Translations under genes and position numbers: made by a program | Notes under the pieces: model-generated | The model's input: the letters and a program-made list of their open reading frames with translations, nothing else | Told to the model about the DNA's origin: nothing | Database searches by the model: none | Shown here: positions 28,372-37,253 of the stretch, piece by piece | Layout: every line of letters starts with the position of its first letter | Position numbering within the stretch: position 1 is the stretch's first letter | Origin: a virus | DNA length: 64,000 bases | Direction: 5' to 3' (one strand) | IMG/VR virus record: IMGVR_UViG_3300020420_000012 | Coordinates: 1-64,000 of that record

Positions 28372-29723
28372 TATGCAAACATCTCCTGTTGCTCTCCTAT
28401 GCTACCAATTTTTGCACATAATAAAGTTGTATCAAATTTTTCAATTCTATAATTATGTCTTGCTTCTACTATAATATAATCACCTGATTTTTTCTCATCA
28501 AGTTTTGCAGCATTAGTATCTACTAGTGGATTTGTGTCTAAAAAATTAATTCTTATAGTTTTACCAATTGAATAATTATTATCAGCAGTTACAAAATCAC
28601 GCCCTCTAACAGTCATTCTTAAAGGTGTTTTTCCTAAAAACCCTCTTAAAGATTTTTCAATTACTTTTTTAATGTTTGATCCTTTTGTGCTTTCTTCATG
28701 ATAACTTTTAAATACTGAATCTTTTGTAGTATATGCACCACTCGAATTAATAGAAGATATATTTTTAGATTCATATTCTTGAAAAGCTATATCATTAAAC
28801 CTGTAGTCCGGTGCATAATTATATCTTGTGTTATTTGCACCTATTGAATTTTGCTGTGCTAATCTTTTAAAAACATTTCTATCAACGTTAAATTTTATTG
28901 GATCTTCAAGCGCAGTTAGAGTACTATAAAAATTATATTTAGCACCAACTAAGCCTTCTCTTATCAAACCAATTAAATTTTCAGTGTCACTATATTCATA
29001 GTCTTGAATAGCATAGTAGCTTTGTATGCTTTTTGTTGTTACCAAACTCGGAGCATAAAAATATGGTATCTTTTTATTAATAGGTTGTTGACTTAACATC
29101 GTACCTAAATCTTTTAAAATTAAATTATCAACACCGATTGTAGAAAATAAAAAAAATGGAAAGCCTTCTTTAGTAAGTGTTCTTTTGATAAGCCACTGGC
29201 ATGCCTCTATTGGATGCATATTAGGTATTATGACTTTCATGTCTTTTAAACTATCATTACCAATTTGTATCAAATCTCTGTTTAAAAACTCAGACATTAT
29301 TTTAGCTATAATTTCTGAAGGAGCACCTGTATATACTCTATTAACGTTTTGTAAAGAAGAAATCAAACCAATAAATTCTGTGCAATGTATTCTGACTACT
29401 TCGTCTCTTTCACCAGCTTTGGATATTTCTTTAATTGAATCTATTACAAATTCTTTTTTAATTTCTACTCCTTTGTTCATTTCTTCTACGTGGTAAAAAC
29501 TAAAAGTTAATTTTTCACCGCCTTGTAAATCCATATCTTGAACTATATTTTCTTGATCTACAAAAATAATGTTTGCTGTTAAGTATGGATTAACTATGTT
29601 TTCGTATATTTCAAAATCAGATATTAAATTTTTTATATCTACTGATACTGGAGTTCTATCACTTGATATAACCGCTTCTGTGATTTTTATTTCAATTTGG
29701 CTTTCAATAGAAAGTTCTGACAT
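28371..29723 (-). CDS. 27: Baseplate hub subunit gp27-like
   Basis: This 450-residue protein has the gp27/VgrG-N/gp44 hub pattern. Examples are LISDFEIYENIVNPYLTANIIFVDQENI, RVYTGAPSEIIAKIMSEFL, a C-terminal KTPLRMTVRGRDFVTADNNYSIGKTIRI block and GDYIIVEARHNYR. Gp27 trimers connect the spike to the tail tube. It precedes the gp5-like gene with a one-base overlap, as expected for hub partners made together. Confidence 0.85.
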   Translation of the reverse strand: MSELSIESQIEIKITEAVISSDRTPVSVDIKNLISDFEIYENIVNPYLTANIIFVDQENIVQDMDLQGGEKLTFSFYHVEEMNKGVEIKKEFVIDSIKEISKAGERDEVVRIHCTEFIGLISSLQNVNRVYTGAPSEIIAKIMSEFLNRDLIQIGNDSLKDMKVIIPNMHPIEACQWLIKRTLTKEGFPFFLFSTIGVDNLILKDLGTMLSQQPINKKIPYFYAPSLVTTKSIQSYYAIQDYEYSDTENLIGLIREGLVGAKYNFYSTLTALEDPIKFNVDRNVFKRLAQQNSIGANNTRYNYAPDYRFNDIAFQEYESKNISSINSSGAYTTKDSVFKSYHEESTKGSNIKKVIEKSLRGFLGKTPLRMTVRGRDFVTADNNYSIGKTIRINFLDTNPLVDTNAAKLDEKKSGDYIIVEARHNYRIEKFDTTLLCAKIGSIGEQQEMFA

Positions 29724-29724
29724 T

Positions 29725-30486
29725 TTAAGACCTGATGGATTTTTTGAAGCTTGATATTAAATTATTAATTATATTTGGTTTAATAACTTTTATTTGCCTT
29801 AAACTTTCATTAGTGGTAAAGTATACATCTTCATGTGTTTTTTCAGTTATTTGAGCACCTGGCGGTAATAGACCTCCAAAATTTGATGATGTAGCGTCGC
29901 TATCAACTCCTAAATCTACAATTTCTCCACTAGCATTAACAAAATGACTAGCAGACTGAAATTCTTTAACTGCCGAAAATGTTTGTAATGATTCAACAAC
30001 ACCACTTGAGTTTGTAGATAAAATAACTTCTCCATCTTCTTTAAAGTTTGCTATTCCATCTAATATAATTTGACCAAGATCTAAATTTCTTTTTTTGATA
30101 ACTCCTACAGCGCCTGAAACTGAGCCAGTTACTGTTTGACCAACTTTAAACTTTGTAGCAAATGGTTGTCTTGTATTTAAAACTTCATTAGGAAATATTT
30201 TTCTTATATAGGCGTTAAGTTCTGTGTTTGTTAATGGCCAACCTTGTTCTCGAATGTCATCATTCAATAAGTAAAATGTCCAATAATTAAAAGGAGTACC
30301 ATATAATTGTATAGAAACTTGATCAGGTCTAAATCCTTCTTGTATTGTATGAAAATTTAAAAATGATATGCCATCTTTCACTTGATCTATGATGTCTGTA
30401 TATAGTGAAAGATCTTGGAAGACTACTGTATCAACTTCATCACCAAACTTATAAAATATCTTATTGAAATCATTGAAATATTGCAT
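29725..30486 (-). CDS. 53: Baseplate wedge subunit gp53
   Basis: This 253-residue protein matches gp53: MQYFNDFNKIFYKFG at the start, GFRPDQVSIQLYGTPFNYWTFYLLNDD in the middle, and EQGWPLTNTELNAYIRKIFP. Gp53 clamps the inner baseplate ring together. An SH3-like insertion (KFKVGQTVTGSVSGAVGVIKKR) follows. Its start overlaps the gp48 stop by one base. Confidence 0.9.
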   Translation of the reverse strand: MQYFNDFNKIFYKFGDEVDTVVFQDLSLYTDIIDQVKDGISFLNFHTIQEGFRPDQVSIQLYGTPFNYWTFYLLNDDIREQGWPLTNTELNAYIRKIFPNEVLNTRQPFATKFKVGQTVTGSVSGAVGVIKKRNLDLGQIILDGIANFKEDGEVILSTNSSGVVESLQTFSAVKEFQSASHFVNASGEIVDLGVDSDATSSNFGGLLPPGAQITEKTHEDVYFTTNESLRQIKVIKPNIINNLISSFKKSIRS

Positions 30487-31742
30487 TAGAAACCACCTTC
30501 TATTACATCTTTTTTTGTTATTGTTTCATGCTCTACAAATTGTAAGGAAAGATCAATCTCATTAGGTTGACCGTCGTTTCTAAACCCGCCACCAGTTGGA
30601 TTTATTGTATGAGAAACATTTCTAAGATATGCAGGTTTTATTTGTGGTATTTTAGAAGAATCTACACCTTTAAATTGAAACGAAATTTTGAATGCATTTG
30701 GAAACTTAAATCCTACTGCCGCTTCTTGGTCGCCGACTGTAACTCCAAAAACATCTGGATATAATTCTTTTCTAAAGTGTTTAACAATGTTTTCAACTGC
30801 TCTTGCTTCTTCTGCTGAGGTTGCAATAAATTTAAATTGAAAACTAAATTCTCTTAAATTAACTCCTCTAAATATTGATCTTGCATTAGGGTTTATTATT
30901 ATTCTTGCTTGTAAAGAAACTGTATTTTGTATTCCTCCACCAAGTAATCCACCAAAAAAAGAATTTATTCTTGAAACACTGAATGCCATGGCGTCTCTAC
31001 CAACTTGAGGATTTGCACTTAGCACATCACTCAAAGAATTTACACCAGCTTGTAAATTTTGTACAACTGCTCCAGTAACTCCTAATCCAGAATTTAATGC
31101 AGCTTCTGCTATAGCGCCTGATGCCCCAAGATTGACGTTGTCATATAAAGCATTATCGTTAAATTGAGTTGACATTGGATAATACATCATTACTATAGGC
31201 TCGTCTCTTTCTTCTAAGAATCTCATTCCAGATTGTAAAGTTGTGGTGACACTTTTACCTAATTGTGTTTGAGCTACCGAACCAAAAAGTTGGCTAGCGT
31301 TAGAACTTATTTTTTGTCTTAAAGTTTTTCCAACATTTACTGTATCGTCAAAATTCGAAATATCAGTAGCATCATTAAAATCTTCTTCATTAGAAAAATC
31401 AGTATTTGCAGCTACGGTGTCATCAGCAAAAAACGGTGTAGCACCTTGTTTTTTTAGATTGTCTTCAATTGTTTTATCCATTTGTTTTTGTGGTTGTTCA
31501 GTAGGAGATCCATATCTCATAACTTTAAATCTTATAGTTGCAGGATATGCAGGATTGCCAATTACGTCTAACGGATACATCAATGCATCGCTTGATCCTG
31601 TTTCTGTTAATGACTGTACTGCGGTAAGGGTTTCACCTATTCCGCCTCTGTTAGTAAAACTACTAACTGCTTCACCAACGTTTCCGAACAATGATCTGCT
31701 AACTTTTTCGCCTAACGGGCCAACTTTATTTAGTATACTCAT
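30486..31742 (-). CDS. 48: Baseplate tail tube cap gp48
   Basis: This 418-residue protein resembles T4 gp48, which caps the hub and starts the tail tube. The diagnostic block is SIFRGVNLREFSFQFKFIATSAEEA, then VENIVKHFRKELYPD, GFKFPNAFKISFQFKG, and a C-terminal IDLSLQFVEHETITK strand. It is longer than T4 gp48 (364 residues) through an N-terminal insertion. A late TATAAATA box lies about 36 nt upstream, so it heads the long baseplate transcript. Confidence 0.87.
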   Translation of the reverse strand: MSILNKVGPLGEKVSRSLFGNVGEAVSSFTNRGGIGETLTAVQSLTETGSSDALMYPLDVIGNPAYPATIRFKVMRYGSPTEQPQKQMDKTIEDNLKKQGATPFFADDTVAANTDFSNEEDFNDATDISNFDDTVNVGKTLRQKISSNASQLFGSVAQTQLGKSVTTTLQSGMRFLEERDEPIVMMYYPMSTQFNDNALYDNVNLGASGAIAEAALNSGLGVTGAVVQNLQAGVNSLSDVLSANPQVGRDAMAFSVSRINSFFGGLLGGGIQNTVSLQARIIINPNARSIFRGVNLREFSFQFKFIATSAEEARAVENIVKHFRKELYPDVFGVTVGDQEAAVGFKFPNAFKISFQFKGVDSSKIPQIKPAYLRNVSHTINPTGGGFRNDGQPNEIDLSLQFVEHETITKKDVIEGGF

Positions 31743-31777
31743 TTTAAACCTATAGATATATTAAAGGATTATTGTTT

Positions 31778-31785
31778 TATTTATA
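31778..31785 (-). promoter_or_regulatory. Late promoter box TATAAATA for the baseplate operon
   Basis: The plus strand TATTTATA gives a perfect minus-strand TATAAATA. It overlaps the start codon of the divergent head-completion gene at 31785 and drives gp48 leftward. Confidence 0.75.
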
Positions 31786-32291
31786 TGGTTTATTCAGGTC
31801 GTTACATAGTTAAAAACAAAACAAAATATAAAGGTGACTTTAATAACGTTATTTATAGGTCGCTTTGGGAGCGTGCTGTGTTTGGTTGGTGCGATAATAA
31901 TCCAAAAATTAAATATTGGAGTTCAGAAGAAGTTATAGTTCCATATTATTACGAAGTCGATAAAAAATATCATAAGTACTATGTTGACGTTAAAATAGTT
32001 TATGAAGATAAAACACTTATAGTTGAAATTAAACCTGAAAGAGAGACTGTGCCACCAACAGGTGAAAAAAGAACTAAGAGATACATTGCTGAAGGTTTAA
32101 ACTATGTGAAGAATATGAACAAATGGGAGGCTGCAGATAATTATGCAAAAGATAGAGGATGGGAGTTTCACATTTGGACAGAAAAAACGTTACAAGAAAT
32201 GAAACTTTTGCCGAAGCCTGTACCGGGTAAACTTAAAAAGTATACACCTCTAAAGCCATTTCGTAAAAGAAAACGTAAGAAAAGGTTATAA
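31785..32291 (+). CDS. 4: Head completion protein gp4-like (TnsA/endonuclease fold)
   Basis: This 168-residue protein matches T4 gp4 (head completion). GRYIVKNKTKYKGDFNNVIYRSLWERAVFGWCDNNP and the nuclease-like YYVDVKIVYEDKTLIVEIKPERE block (D...EIKP) resemble the TnsA-type fold. A basic C-terminus ends in RKRKKRL. It completes filled heads before tail joining. It is divergently arranged from gp48 with 42 nt between starts. No strong ribosome site is visible. Confidence 0.85.
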   Translation: MVYSGRYIVKNKTKYKGDFNNVIYRSLWERAVFGWCDNNPKIKYWSSEEVIVPYYYEVDKKYHKYYVDVKIVYEDKTLIVEIKPERETVPPTGEKRTKRYIAEGLNYVKNMNKWEAADNYAKDRGWEFHIWTEKTLQEMKLLPKPVPGKLKKYTPLKPFRKRKRKKRL

Positions 32292-32294
32292 ATA
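32287..32294 (+). promoter_or_regulatory. Late promoter box TATAAATA, 5 nt before ATG
   Basis: This perfect TATAAATA contains the stop codon of the gp4-like gene and is followed by exactly 5 nt and the ATG at 32300. No Shine-Dalgarno sequence precedes that ATG, so a leaderless transcript is predicted. Confidence 0.68.
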
Positions 32295-32299
32295 GAAAC

Positions 32300-32890
32300 A
32301 TGAGTAACTTATTTCAAAAACTTGAACTTGAAGCTTTTCGAAAAGGCATTACACCTAGGACAAGAGAATCAAGAGAATGGTTTCGTAAAAAAGTACAACA
32401 ACTAACTCGAGTCAATCGAGCGCAACTCGTTAGAAGTGATGAAGTAAAAGAAAGAAGTAGTCATAGATATGGTACAATGGTTATGTTTACTTATGATCCT
32501 AAACTAAAAGAAAAGCTACCTTACTATGATACGTTTCCACTAGTAATACCTGTTGAACCAGCAAAAGGTGGATTTAGAGGATTAAATCTACATTACTTAC
32601 CACCAGTTTTAAGAGCAAAATTTTTAGATGGTTTACTAGAAACAACTAATAATGATAAGTATGATGAAAGTACTCAATTTAAATTAACATACAATTTACT
32701 TAAAAGCGCTTCAAGATATAGATACTTTAAGCCTTGTATTAAACATTATCTTTTAGAACACGTAAGATCAAGATTTGCAGAGGTGAATTCACCAGAATGG
32801 GAGATTGCAACTTTCTTACCGATTGCAAGATGGCAAAAACAAAGTGCAAATAGAGTATATTCTGAATCAAGAAGGATAGCTAATGGCTAG
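32300..32890 (+). CDS. Conserved T4-like phage protein next to gp4
   Basis: This 196-residue protein has GITPRTRESREWFRKKVQQL near the N-terminus, GTMVMFTYDPKLKEKLPYYDTFPLVIPVEP in the middle and a C-terminal WEIATFLPIARWQK segment. I recognise it as a protein conserved beside gp4 in marine T4-like phages, without a secure function. A head or neck role, possibly like DNA-end protector gp2, is only positional inference. Its last bases overlap the tube-fold gene by 8 nt. Confidence 0.6.
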   Translation: MSNLFQKLELEAFRKGITPRTRESREWFRKKVQQLTRVNRAQLVRSDEVKERSSHRYGTMVMFTYDPKLKEKLPYYDTFPLVIPVEPAKGGFRGLNLHYLPPVLRAKFLDGLLETTNNDKYDESTQFKLTYNLLKSASRYRYFKPCIKHYLLEHVRSRFAEVNSPEWEIATFLPIARWQKQSANRVYSESRRIANG

Positions 32891-33575
32891 TAGTGTAGAC
32901 GAATTAAAAGCATTGGTTAATACTAAACTTGGATTTGCAAGAGCAAATCGATTCTTAGTAACTTTACCAACAAATTTTGGTGGTGGAGGAGGGTTGATAG
33001 GTGGAGTATTAGGTCTATTAAATCTTGGTGGTGGCGGTGCATCTGGTAGAGAATTAAATATATTATGCAGCAATGCAACTTTGCCAGCAAAACAGATTCT
33101 TACGAATGATAGAAGAATAGGTATGGAGTTTCAAAAAGTTGCTTATGGATACGCAGTTGATGATGTAAGCATGACTTTTTATTTAATGAACGATTACGGA
33201 GTAAAAGAATATTTTGATGCTTGGAGAAATACAATAATACCTGAAGAAGGTTTTAATGCGTTTACATCTAAATACAAAGATGAGTATGCCAGAGATGTTA
33301 CTATACATCAACTCAGACAGCCACTTAAAGGTTTTAGTAAACAAATAGGACCTATAAGATTTAACGCTGGTATTGGCGGTGGAAGTGTTTATTCGGTTGA
33401 TTTAATTGATGCGTTTCCAATAGCAACTAGTGCTATAGAACTTAACAATGAACTAGATGGTCTAGTTCAATTAACAGTGTCCTTTGCATTTACAAACTGG
33501 AGAAGATCGAAAAATGTGCAAGGATTTATTAACATGGATATTAATACACCACTTGGTGGAATTGATATATTATAG
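32883..33575 (+). CDS. 54: Tail tube-fold protein (gp19/gp54 family, probably tube initiator)
   Basis: This 230-residue protein has the contractile tail tube fold pattern: FARANRFLVTLPTNFGG, ILCSNATLPAKQILTNDRRIGMEFQKVAYGYAVDDVSMTFYLMNDYGVKEYFDAWRN, and a C-terminal GLVQLTVSFAFTNWRRSKN strand. A Gly-rich insertion lies near residue 35-55. Gp19 forms the tube and gp54 initiates it. Position just before gp26 and near gp48 favours gp54, but the two are paralogues and sequence inspection cannot separate them. Its ATG follows AGGATAGCT. Confidence 0.75.
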   Translation: MASSVDELKALVNTKLGFARANRFLVTLPTNFGGGGGLIGGVLGLLNLGGGGASGRELNILCSNATLPAKQILTNDRRIGMEFQKVAYGYAVDDVSMTFYLMNDYGVKEYFDAWRNTIIPEEGFNAFTSKYKDEYARDVTIHQLRQPLKGFSKQIGPIRFNAGIGGGSVYSVDLIDAFPIATSAIELNNELDGLVQLTVSFAFTNWRRSKNVQGFINMDINTPLGGIDIL

Positions 33576-33584
33576 GAGTGATTG

Positions 33585-34301
33585 ATGGGTTTACCTAAAC
33601 TATCAAATGATAAACCAATTTATGAACTAACTGTACCATCAACTAATCAATTAGTTAAGTACAGACCATTTTTGGTGAAAGAACAAAAAGCTATGCTTGT
33701 GGCATTCGAATCAAAAGACACAAAGCAAATATTAAATTCAATACTTCAATGTATTGAAAATTGTGTTGAAGGCATTGACGTCAAAACACTTTCTACTTTT
33801 GATGTTGATTATATTTTCACAAAGGTAAGAGCAAAATCAGTTGGTGAAACTTCTAAAATTTTGATGGCATGCTCAGCGTGTAACGAAGAAAATGAAGTTA
33901 ACATAAACTTAGATAACATTAAGTTAACTAATGCAGAATTAAAAGATAATGTTATTGAATTAAATAATGATATTGCAATTACAATGAAATATCCTACTTA
34001 TTTCGACATGCTCAAACATGGAAACTTATTCAAAGAAGATGTTTCTGAAGCAGCAGTTGTTTTTGATAATATGAAAATGTGTATGCATTCAGTACAAACT
34101 GAGAATGAAAACGTTTTAATTAAAGATGAAACTGATGAAGAGATTGAAACTTTTGTTAATAGTTTAAATAATGTTCAAATGCAAAAGATTATGAATTTTG
34201 TTGAAGGATTACCAAATTTAGTTTATGAAGATACTTTTGAATGCAAAAAATGTAAAAAAGAAAACATAGTTAAATTACAGGGGCTCAATGATTTTTTTTA
34301 G
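33585..34301 (+). CDS. 26: Baseplate hub / tail assembly chaperone gp26-like
   Basis: This 238-residue protein belongs to the gp26-type T4 baseplate family: IYELTVPSTNQLVKYRPFLVKEQKAMLVAFESKD is diagnostic. Two CxxC pairs (CSAC and CKKC) suggest a small zinc site. I choose the ATG at 33585 rather than the TTG one codon earlier because TAGGAG lies 6 nt upstream. The gene ends in a run of eight T with an in-frame TAG. A -1 slip there would fuse it to the frame running to 34495. Confidence 0.85.
   Translation: MGLPKLSNDKPIYELTVPSTNQLVKYRPFLVKEQKAMLVAFESKDTKQILNSILQCIENCVEGIDVKTLSTFDVDYIFTKVRAKSVGETSKILMACSACNEENEVNINLDNIKLTNAELKDNVIELNNDIAITMKYPTYFDMLKHGNLFKEDVSEAAVVFDNMKMCMHSVQTENENVLIKDETDEEIETFVNSLNNVQMQKIMNFVEGLPNLVYEDTFECKKCKKENIVKLQGLNDFF
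34292..34298 (+). promoter_or_regulatory. Predicted -1 programmed frameshift site (T_TTT_TTT)
   Basis: In the gp26 frame the sequence is GAT TTT TTT TAG. Eight consecutive T (34292-34299) provide a perfect T TTT TTT slippery heptamer directly before the stop. After a -1 slip the frame continues as TTA GTT AAC without a stop to 34495. The placement between a chaperone-like gene and the tape measure matches the conserved frameshift position of tail assembly genes. Confidence 0.6.
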
Positions 34302-34495
34302 TTAACCTCTCTCATGAAACGTTGGAGAACTATTTCAAGACGAATTTTTTAATGATGCAACATTTCAACTATTCATTATCAGACTTAGAAGGAATGTTAC
34401 CGTGGGAGAGAGAGGTTTATATAATATTATTAAACGAGCACCTAGAGGAAAAACAAAGAGAGCAAAGTGGCAGCAACATTAGCAGATATCAATAA
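34292..34495 (+). CDS. gp26 frameshift extension / small tail chaperone frame
   Basis: This frame has no stop from the slippery site to TAA at 34493-34495. It encodes LVNLSHETLENYFKTNFL and then MMQHFNYSLSDLEGMLPWER, followed by EVYIILLNEHLEEKQREQ. The YSLSDLEGMLPWEREVY pattern resembles second frames of tail assembly chaperones in other phages. It may be made by -1 frameshifting from gp26 or independently from ATG 34352, which lacks a good ribosome site. It overlaps the tape measure start by 29 nt. Confidence 0.65.
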   Translation, partial: FFLVNLSHETLENYFKTNFLMMQHFNYSLSDLEGMLPWEREVYIILLNEHLEEKQREQSGSNISRYQ

Positions 34496-36260
34496 GACCT
34501 TAATAAGTGTAGATGAGAATACTCAGAAAACAAGTAAAGGTATAAATGGCTTCTTAAATTATCTTAAAAGAAGAGACGCTAAAGAGGATAGAAAAGATCT
34601 TGAAGCTTCTCGTGAAGCAAGAAAAGTTAGCACTAAAGAGACACAACAGTCGTCAAGTGGAACTAGTAGATTTAGTAGATTTAAATTACCAAGTTTTGGT
34701 GTGCCTAGTGCAGGAGCACTTGCTGCTGGCGCCCTTGCTTTCACAAGTCGGCTTTTTAGAAGAGGGCTTGTAGGTGGCTTACTAACTACTTTCGCTGAAG
34801 AAATTGCTGACTTTTTTTTACCTGGTCAACCAGGAGAGAAACAATTAACAAAGGACTTAAGAAAATATTTAGTAGGTGGTTTAGAAGGATTTGGTTTAGG
34901 TTATATCTTATTTGGTAAAAAAGGTGGAATACTTGGTTTTGTACTCGGTGCCTTAACAAAGAACCCAAAAGTAGATAAAGAACTAGGTAGACTAACAGAT
35001 AATTTAGAAAAGTTAGCTATAGCAATTTTTGGTCCTGATTATAAAGGTGGATTTGCAAAAATGGCTGAAAGTATTTCTAATACTGCAGGTGACGGTCTTA
35101 CACGTTTAAATAATCTTGTTGAAGGTAAGAACTTTAGCACAGAAAATATAAGAGAACTTGGTAAAGATATACTTGGTGCGGCTGGTGTCTTAGGTGCCTT
35201 TGGTTTTTTTGTTTCACCTAAGTTTAGAAAAATGTTACTAAGCGTAAAGACATTGAAAAAATTACCAGTCGTCGCATCAATAATAGCATTGGCAAACTTA
35301 CTTGGTTATACAGTATCTGACGATGGTAGCGAAGGACCTTCATCTACTGAAATTGGTGCTGGTGCTGTAGGTGCCACTTATCTAGCTTATAAAGGAGCCA
35401 AGGCATTCAAAAATATGGGTGGTGCAGGTGATCCAAGAAAGTTAGATCCAGGATATAACGAAAAAATAAGAGCAGCAAATAAACTTTCTCCATCAGCTTT
35501 GAATAAAGCCGGTTTAGAAAAAGCTAAAGGTGGTGGCGTGCAACAAAAAGGTGGTAAGTTTGCTACAAATGCACAACTAGATAAAGCACTAGCAAACAGA
35601 TATGGTAGAATATTTGGACCTAAAGGAATTGCTCGTTTTCTTGGAGGAGTGTTTCCGTTAGGTTTACTTGCAGGTGTTCTAACAGCAAGCAGTGTAAAAC
35701 AAACATTAGCAAATGATAATTTATCTGAAGATGAGAAGAGAAAAATAATAGGTGAAGAACTTGGTACTTCATTAAATATGTTTGCATTTGGAGCACTAGG
35801 AAGTGCTCTTGGTGGTATAGCATTTGGTCCTAAGGGAGCTACGATCGGTGGAATAGGGCTTGGTGTTTTAGGAGCTTTAGCACCAAATGTCGCAGGCGAT
35901 TTTTTAGCAAGTTGGTTCTTAGGAAGACCAATGTCTGAAAGTCAACTAAATCAGATTACAAGTTTAAATAATGTTAGAAAAAAAGCTCAAGGCGGTGGAA
36001 TGAATCTATTTCAAGATATATCAAGTACAGAGGGGCTTATGAGTAGGTTACCACCTTCATCTGCTACTACCCTTGGTAGTAATCTTCCGAGTGCAATGAC
36101 TATGGGTGGAGCAGCGGCGTCTAGTCCTAACACATTAATTACTTCACAAAATAATTACTCATCACAACATCAATCTTTGATTGTAGGCCACCCTAACACA
36201 CGTGATAGAGATAACGCACTTAATCAAAGATTGAATATTGGTAATAGTTTTAATTACTAA
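34467..36260 (+). CDS. 29: Tape measure protein gp29-like
   Basis: This 597-residue protein, close to T4 gp29 (590), is the predicted tail length determinator. The N-terminal helix (DINKTLISVDENTQKTSKGINGFLNYLKRRDAKEDRKD) is followed by several Gly/Ala-rich hydrophobic segments (about 85-110, 130-165, 230-250, 385-405, 430-475) like those of tape measures that later enter the membrane. It starts with GTG inside the preceding frame. The gene converges with gp32 with a 4-nt overlap and no visible terminator. Confidence 0.82.
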   Translation: MAATLADINKTLISVDENTQKTSKGINGFLNYLKRRDAKEDRKDLEASREARKVSTKETQQSSSGTSRFSRFKLPSFGVPSAGALAAGALAFTSRLFRRGLVGGLLTTFAEEIADFFLPGQPGEKQLTKDLRKYLVGGLEGFGLGYILFGKKGGILGFVLGALTKNPKVDKELGRLTDNLEKLAIAIFGPDYKGGFAKMAESISNTAGDGLTRLNNLVEGKNFSTENIRELGKDILGAAGVLGAFGFFVSPKFRKMLLSVKTLKKLPVVASIIALANLLGYTVSDDGSEGPSSTEIGAGAVGATYLAYKGAKAFKNMGGAGDPRKLDPGYNEKIRAANKLSPSALNKAGLEKAKGGGVQQKGGKFATNAQLDKALANRYGRIFGPKGIARFLGGVFPLGLLAGVLTASSVKQTLANDNLSEDEKRKIIGEELGTSLNMFAFGALGSALGGIAFGPKGATIGGIGLGVLGALAPNVAGDFLASWFLGRPMSESQLNQITSLNNVRKKAQGGGMNLFQDISSTEGLMSRLPPSSATTLGSNLPSAMTMGGAAASSPNTLITSQNNYSSQHQSLIVGHPNTRDRDNALNQRLNIGNSFNY

Positions 36261-37144
36261 GCGTCTTCTTTTGCAAGTTTAGCGAAATAAGACATGGTAT
36301 CTTCTTCAGAAGTATCAACTTCTTCTGCAGTCACTGGAGCCACAGATTCAACTGGCTCATTAATCTTATTTTCTTCTTTTATTTGATATGAACCTACGTT
36401 CATTTCTTCACCAAGAACTCTCATCATTTTAGCCTTAAGCTCATCATATGTTTTATAATTCTTAGGATTAGTGAACTCTGTAAGATCGTGTAGTTGGTTA
36501 TACACGCTTTCTAACTTAGCTTCATTACCATCTTGAAATACAGCGGCTGATGCAAACTCAGATTTATCGTAGTTTCTATAACCTTCTACGTTTCTAATCT
36601 TAAGTTTAAAATCTGCACCTTCCCAGAAATCAAATGGATCTACAGGTTGCTCGTCTGCAAATGAAGGATTCATCAAGTCATAAATCTTATCGAAGATTTT
36701 TTTACCAAACTTATATAAGAATACTTTACCTTCGTTTTGAGGAGCTGAAGGATCACTCACTACACATATATTAGTAACATAGTGTAGTCTTCTTTTTTGT
36801 GACCTTGCTTTTTCTTTATCAGACTCTATACCTGAATTCCAAAGTCTAGAGTTTAACTCACCAACTGGATCAGGTTGACCTATGGAAGTTAGAGAGTTTT
36901 CAATATACCACAAACCAGTAGGACCTTTAAAACCATGATCCCAATATCTTACGAATGGAATCTCACCGTCTTTACCTGGTAAGAATCTTATTACGGCATA
37001 ACCGTTACCAGCTTTGTCAACAGTTGGTTTCCAAATCCTGTCATCGACGTAGGATTTTGTTTCACCACTTGATGTGGCTTCTGCTGCTTTAATGATTTTA
37101 TTGATGTTGCTTCCGCGATTGCGTTTTAATGTTTCAAATGACAT
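36257..37144 (-). CDS. 32: Single-stranded DNA-binding protein gp32
   Basis: This 295-residue replication and recombination protein matches T4 gp32: a basic N-terminus with LKRNRGS, FLPGKDGEIPFVRYWDHGFKGPTGLWYIEN, the highly conserved NEGKVFLYKFGKKIFDKI block, and an acidic C-terminal tail for partner binding. The T4 zinc ligands are His64, Cys77, Cys87 and Cys90. Here His70 is kept but the cysteines are replaced (NSLTSIGQPDPVGELN), so no zinc site is expected. A GGAG site lies 8 nt before the ATG and an 11-nt direct repeat lies in the leader. Confidence 0.92.
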   Translation of the reverse strand: MSFETLKRNRGSNINKIIKAAEATSSGETKSYVDDRIWKPTVDKAGNGYAVIRFLPGKDGEIPFVRYWDHGFKGPTGLWYIENSLTSIGQPDPVGELNSRLWNSGIESDKEKARSQKRRLHYVTNICVVSDPSAPQNEGKVFLYKFGKKIFDKIYDLMNPSFADEQPVDPFDFWEGADFKLKIRNVEGYRNYDKSEFASAAVFQDGNEAKLESVYNQLHDLTEFTNPKNYKTYDELKAKMMRVLGEEMNVGSYQIKEENKINEPVESVAPVTAEEVDTSEEDTMSYFAKLAKEDA

Positions 37145-37163
37145 AGTATTGTCTCCTTATTTG

Positions 37164-37186
37164 CTGAAATATTAACTGAAATATTA
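37164..37186 (-). repeat. 11-nt direct repeat in the gp32 leader
   Basis: The sequence CTGAAATATTA (plus strand) occurs twice, at 37164-37174 and 37176-37186, in the 5' leader of gp32, about 10 nt upstream of the ribosome site. T4 gp32 represses its own translation by binding a leader operator. This AU-rich repeat is a candidate counterpart. Confidence 0.5.
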
Positions 37187-37253
37187 CTTGTATATATTAG
37201 TACTCTCCTAACCATTCACTAGCTTGCAAAGTACCTATATTATATATACAGCT

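Noticed and set aside
34310-34351. Independent small plus-strand gene starting at ATG 34314
   Set aside because: The frame reads only about a dozen codons before a stop and lacks a ribosome site; the -1 frame from gp26 explains the region better.
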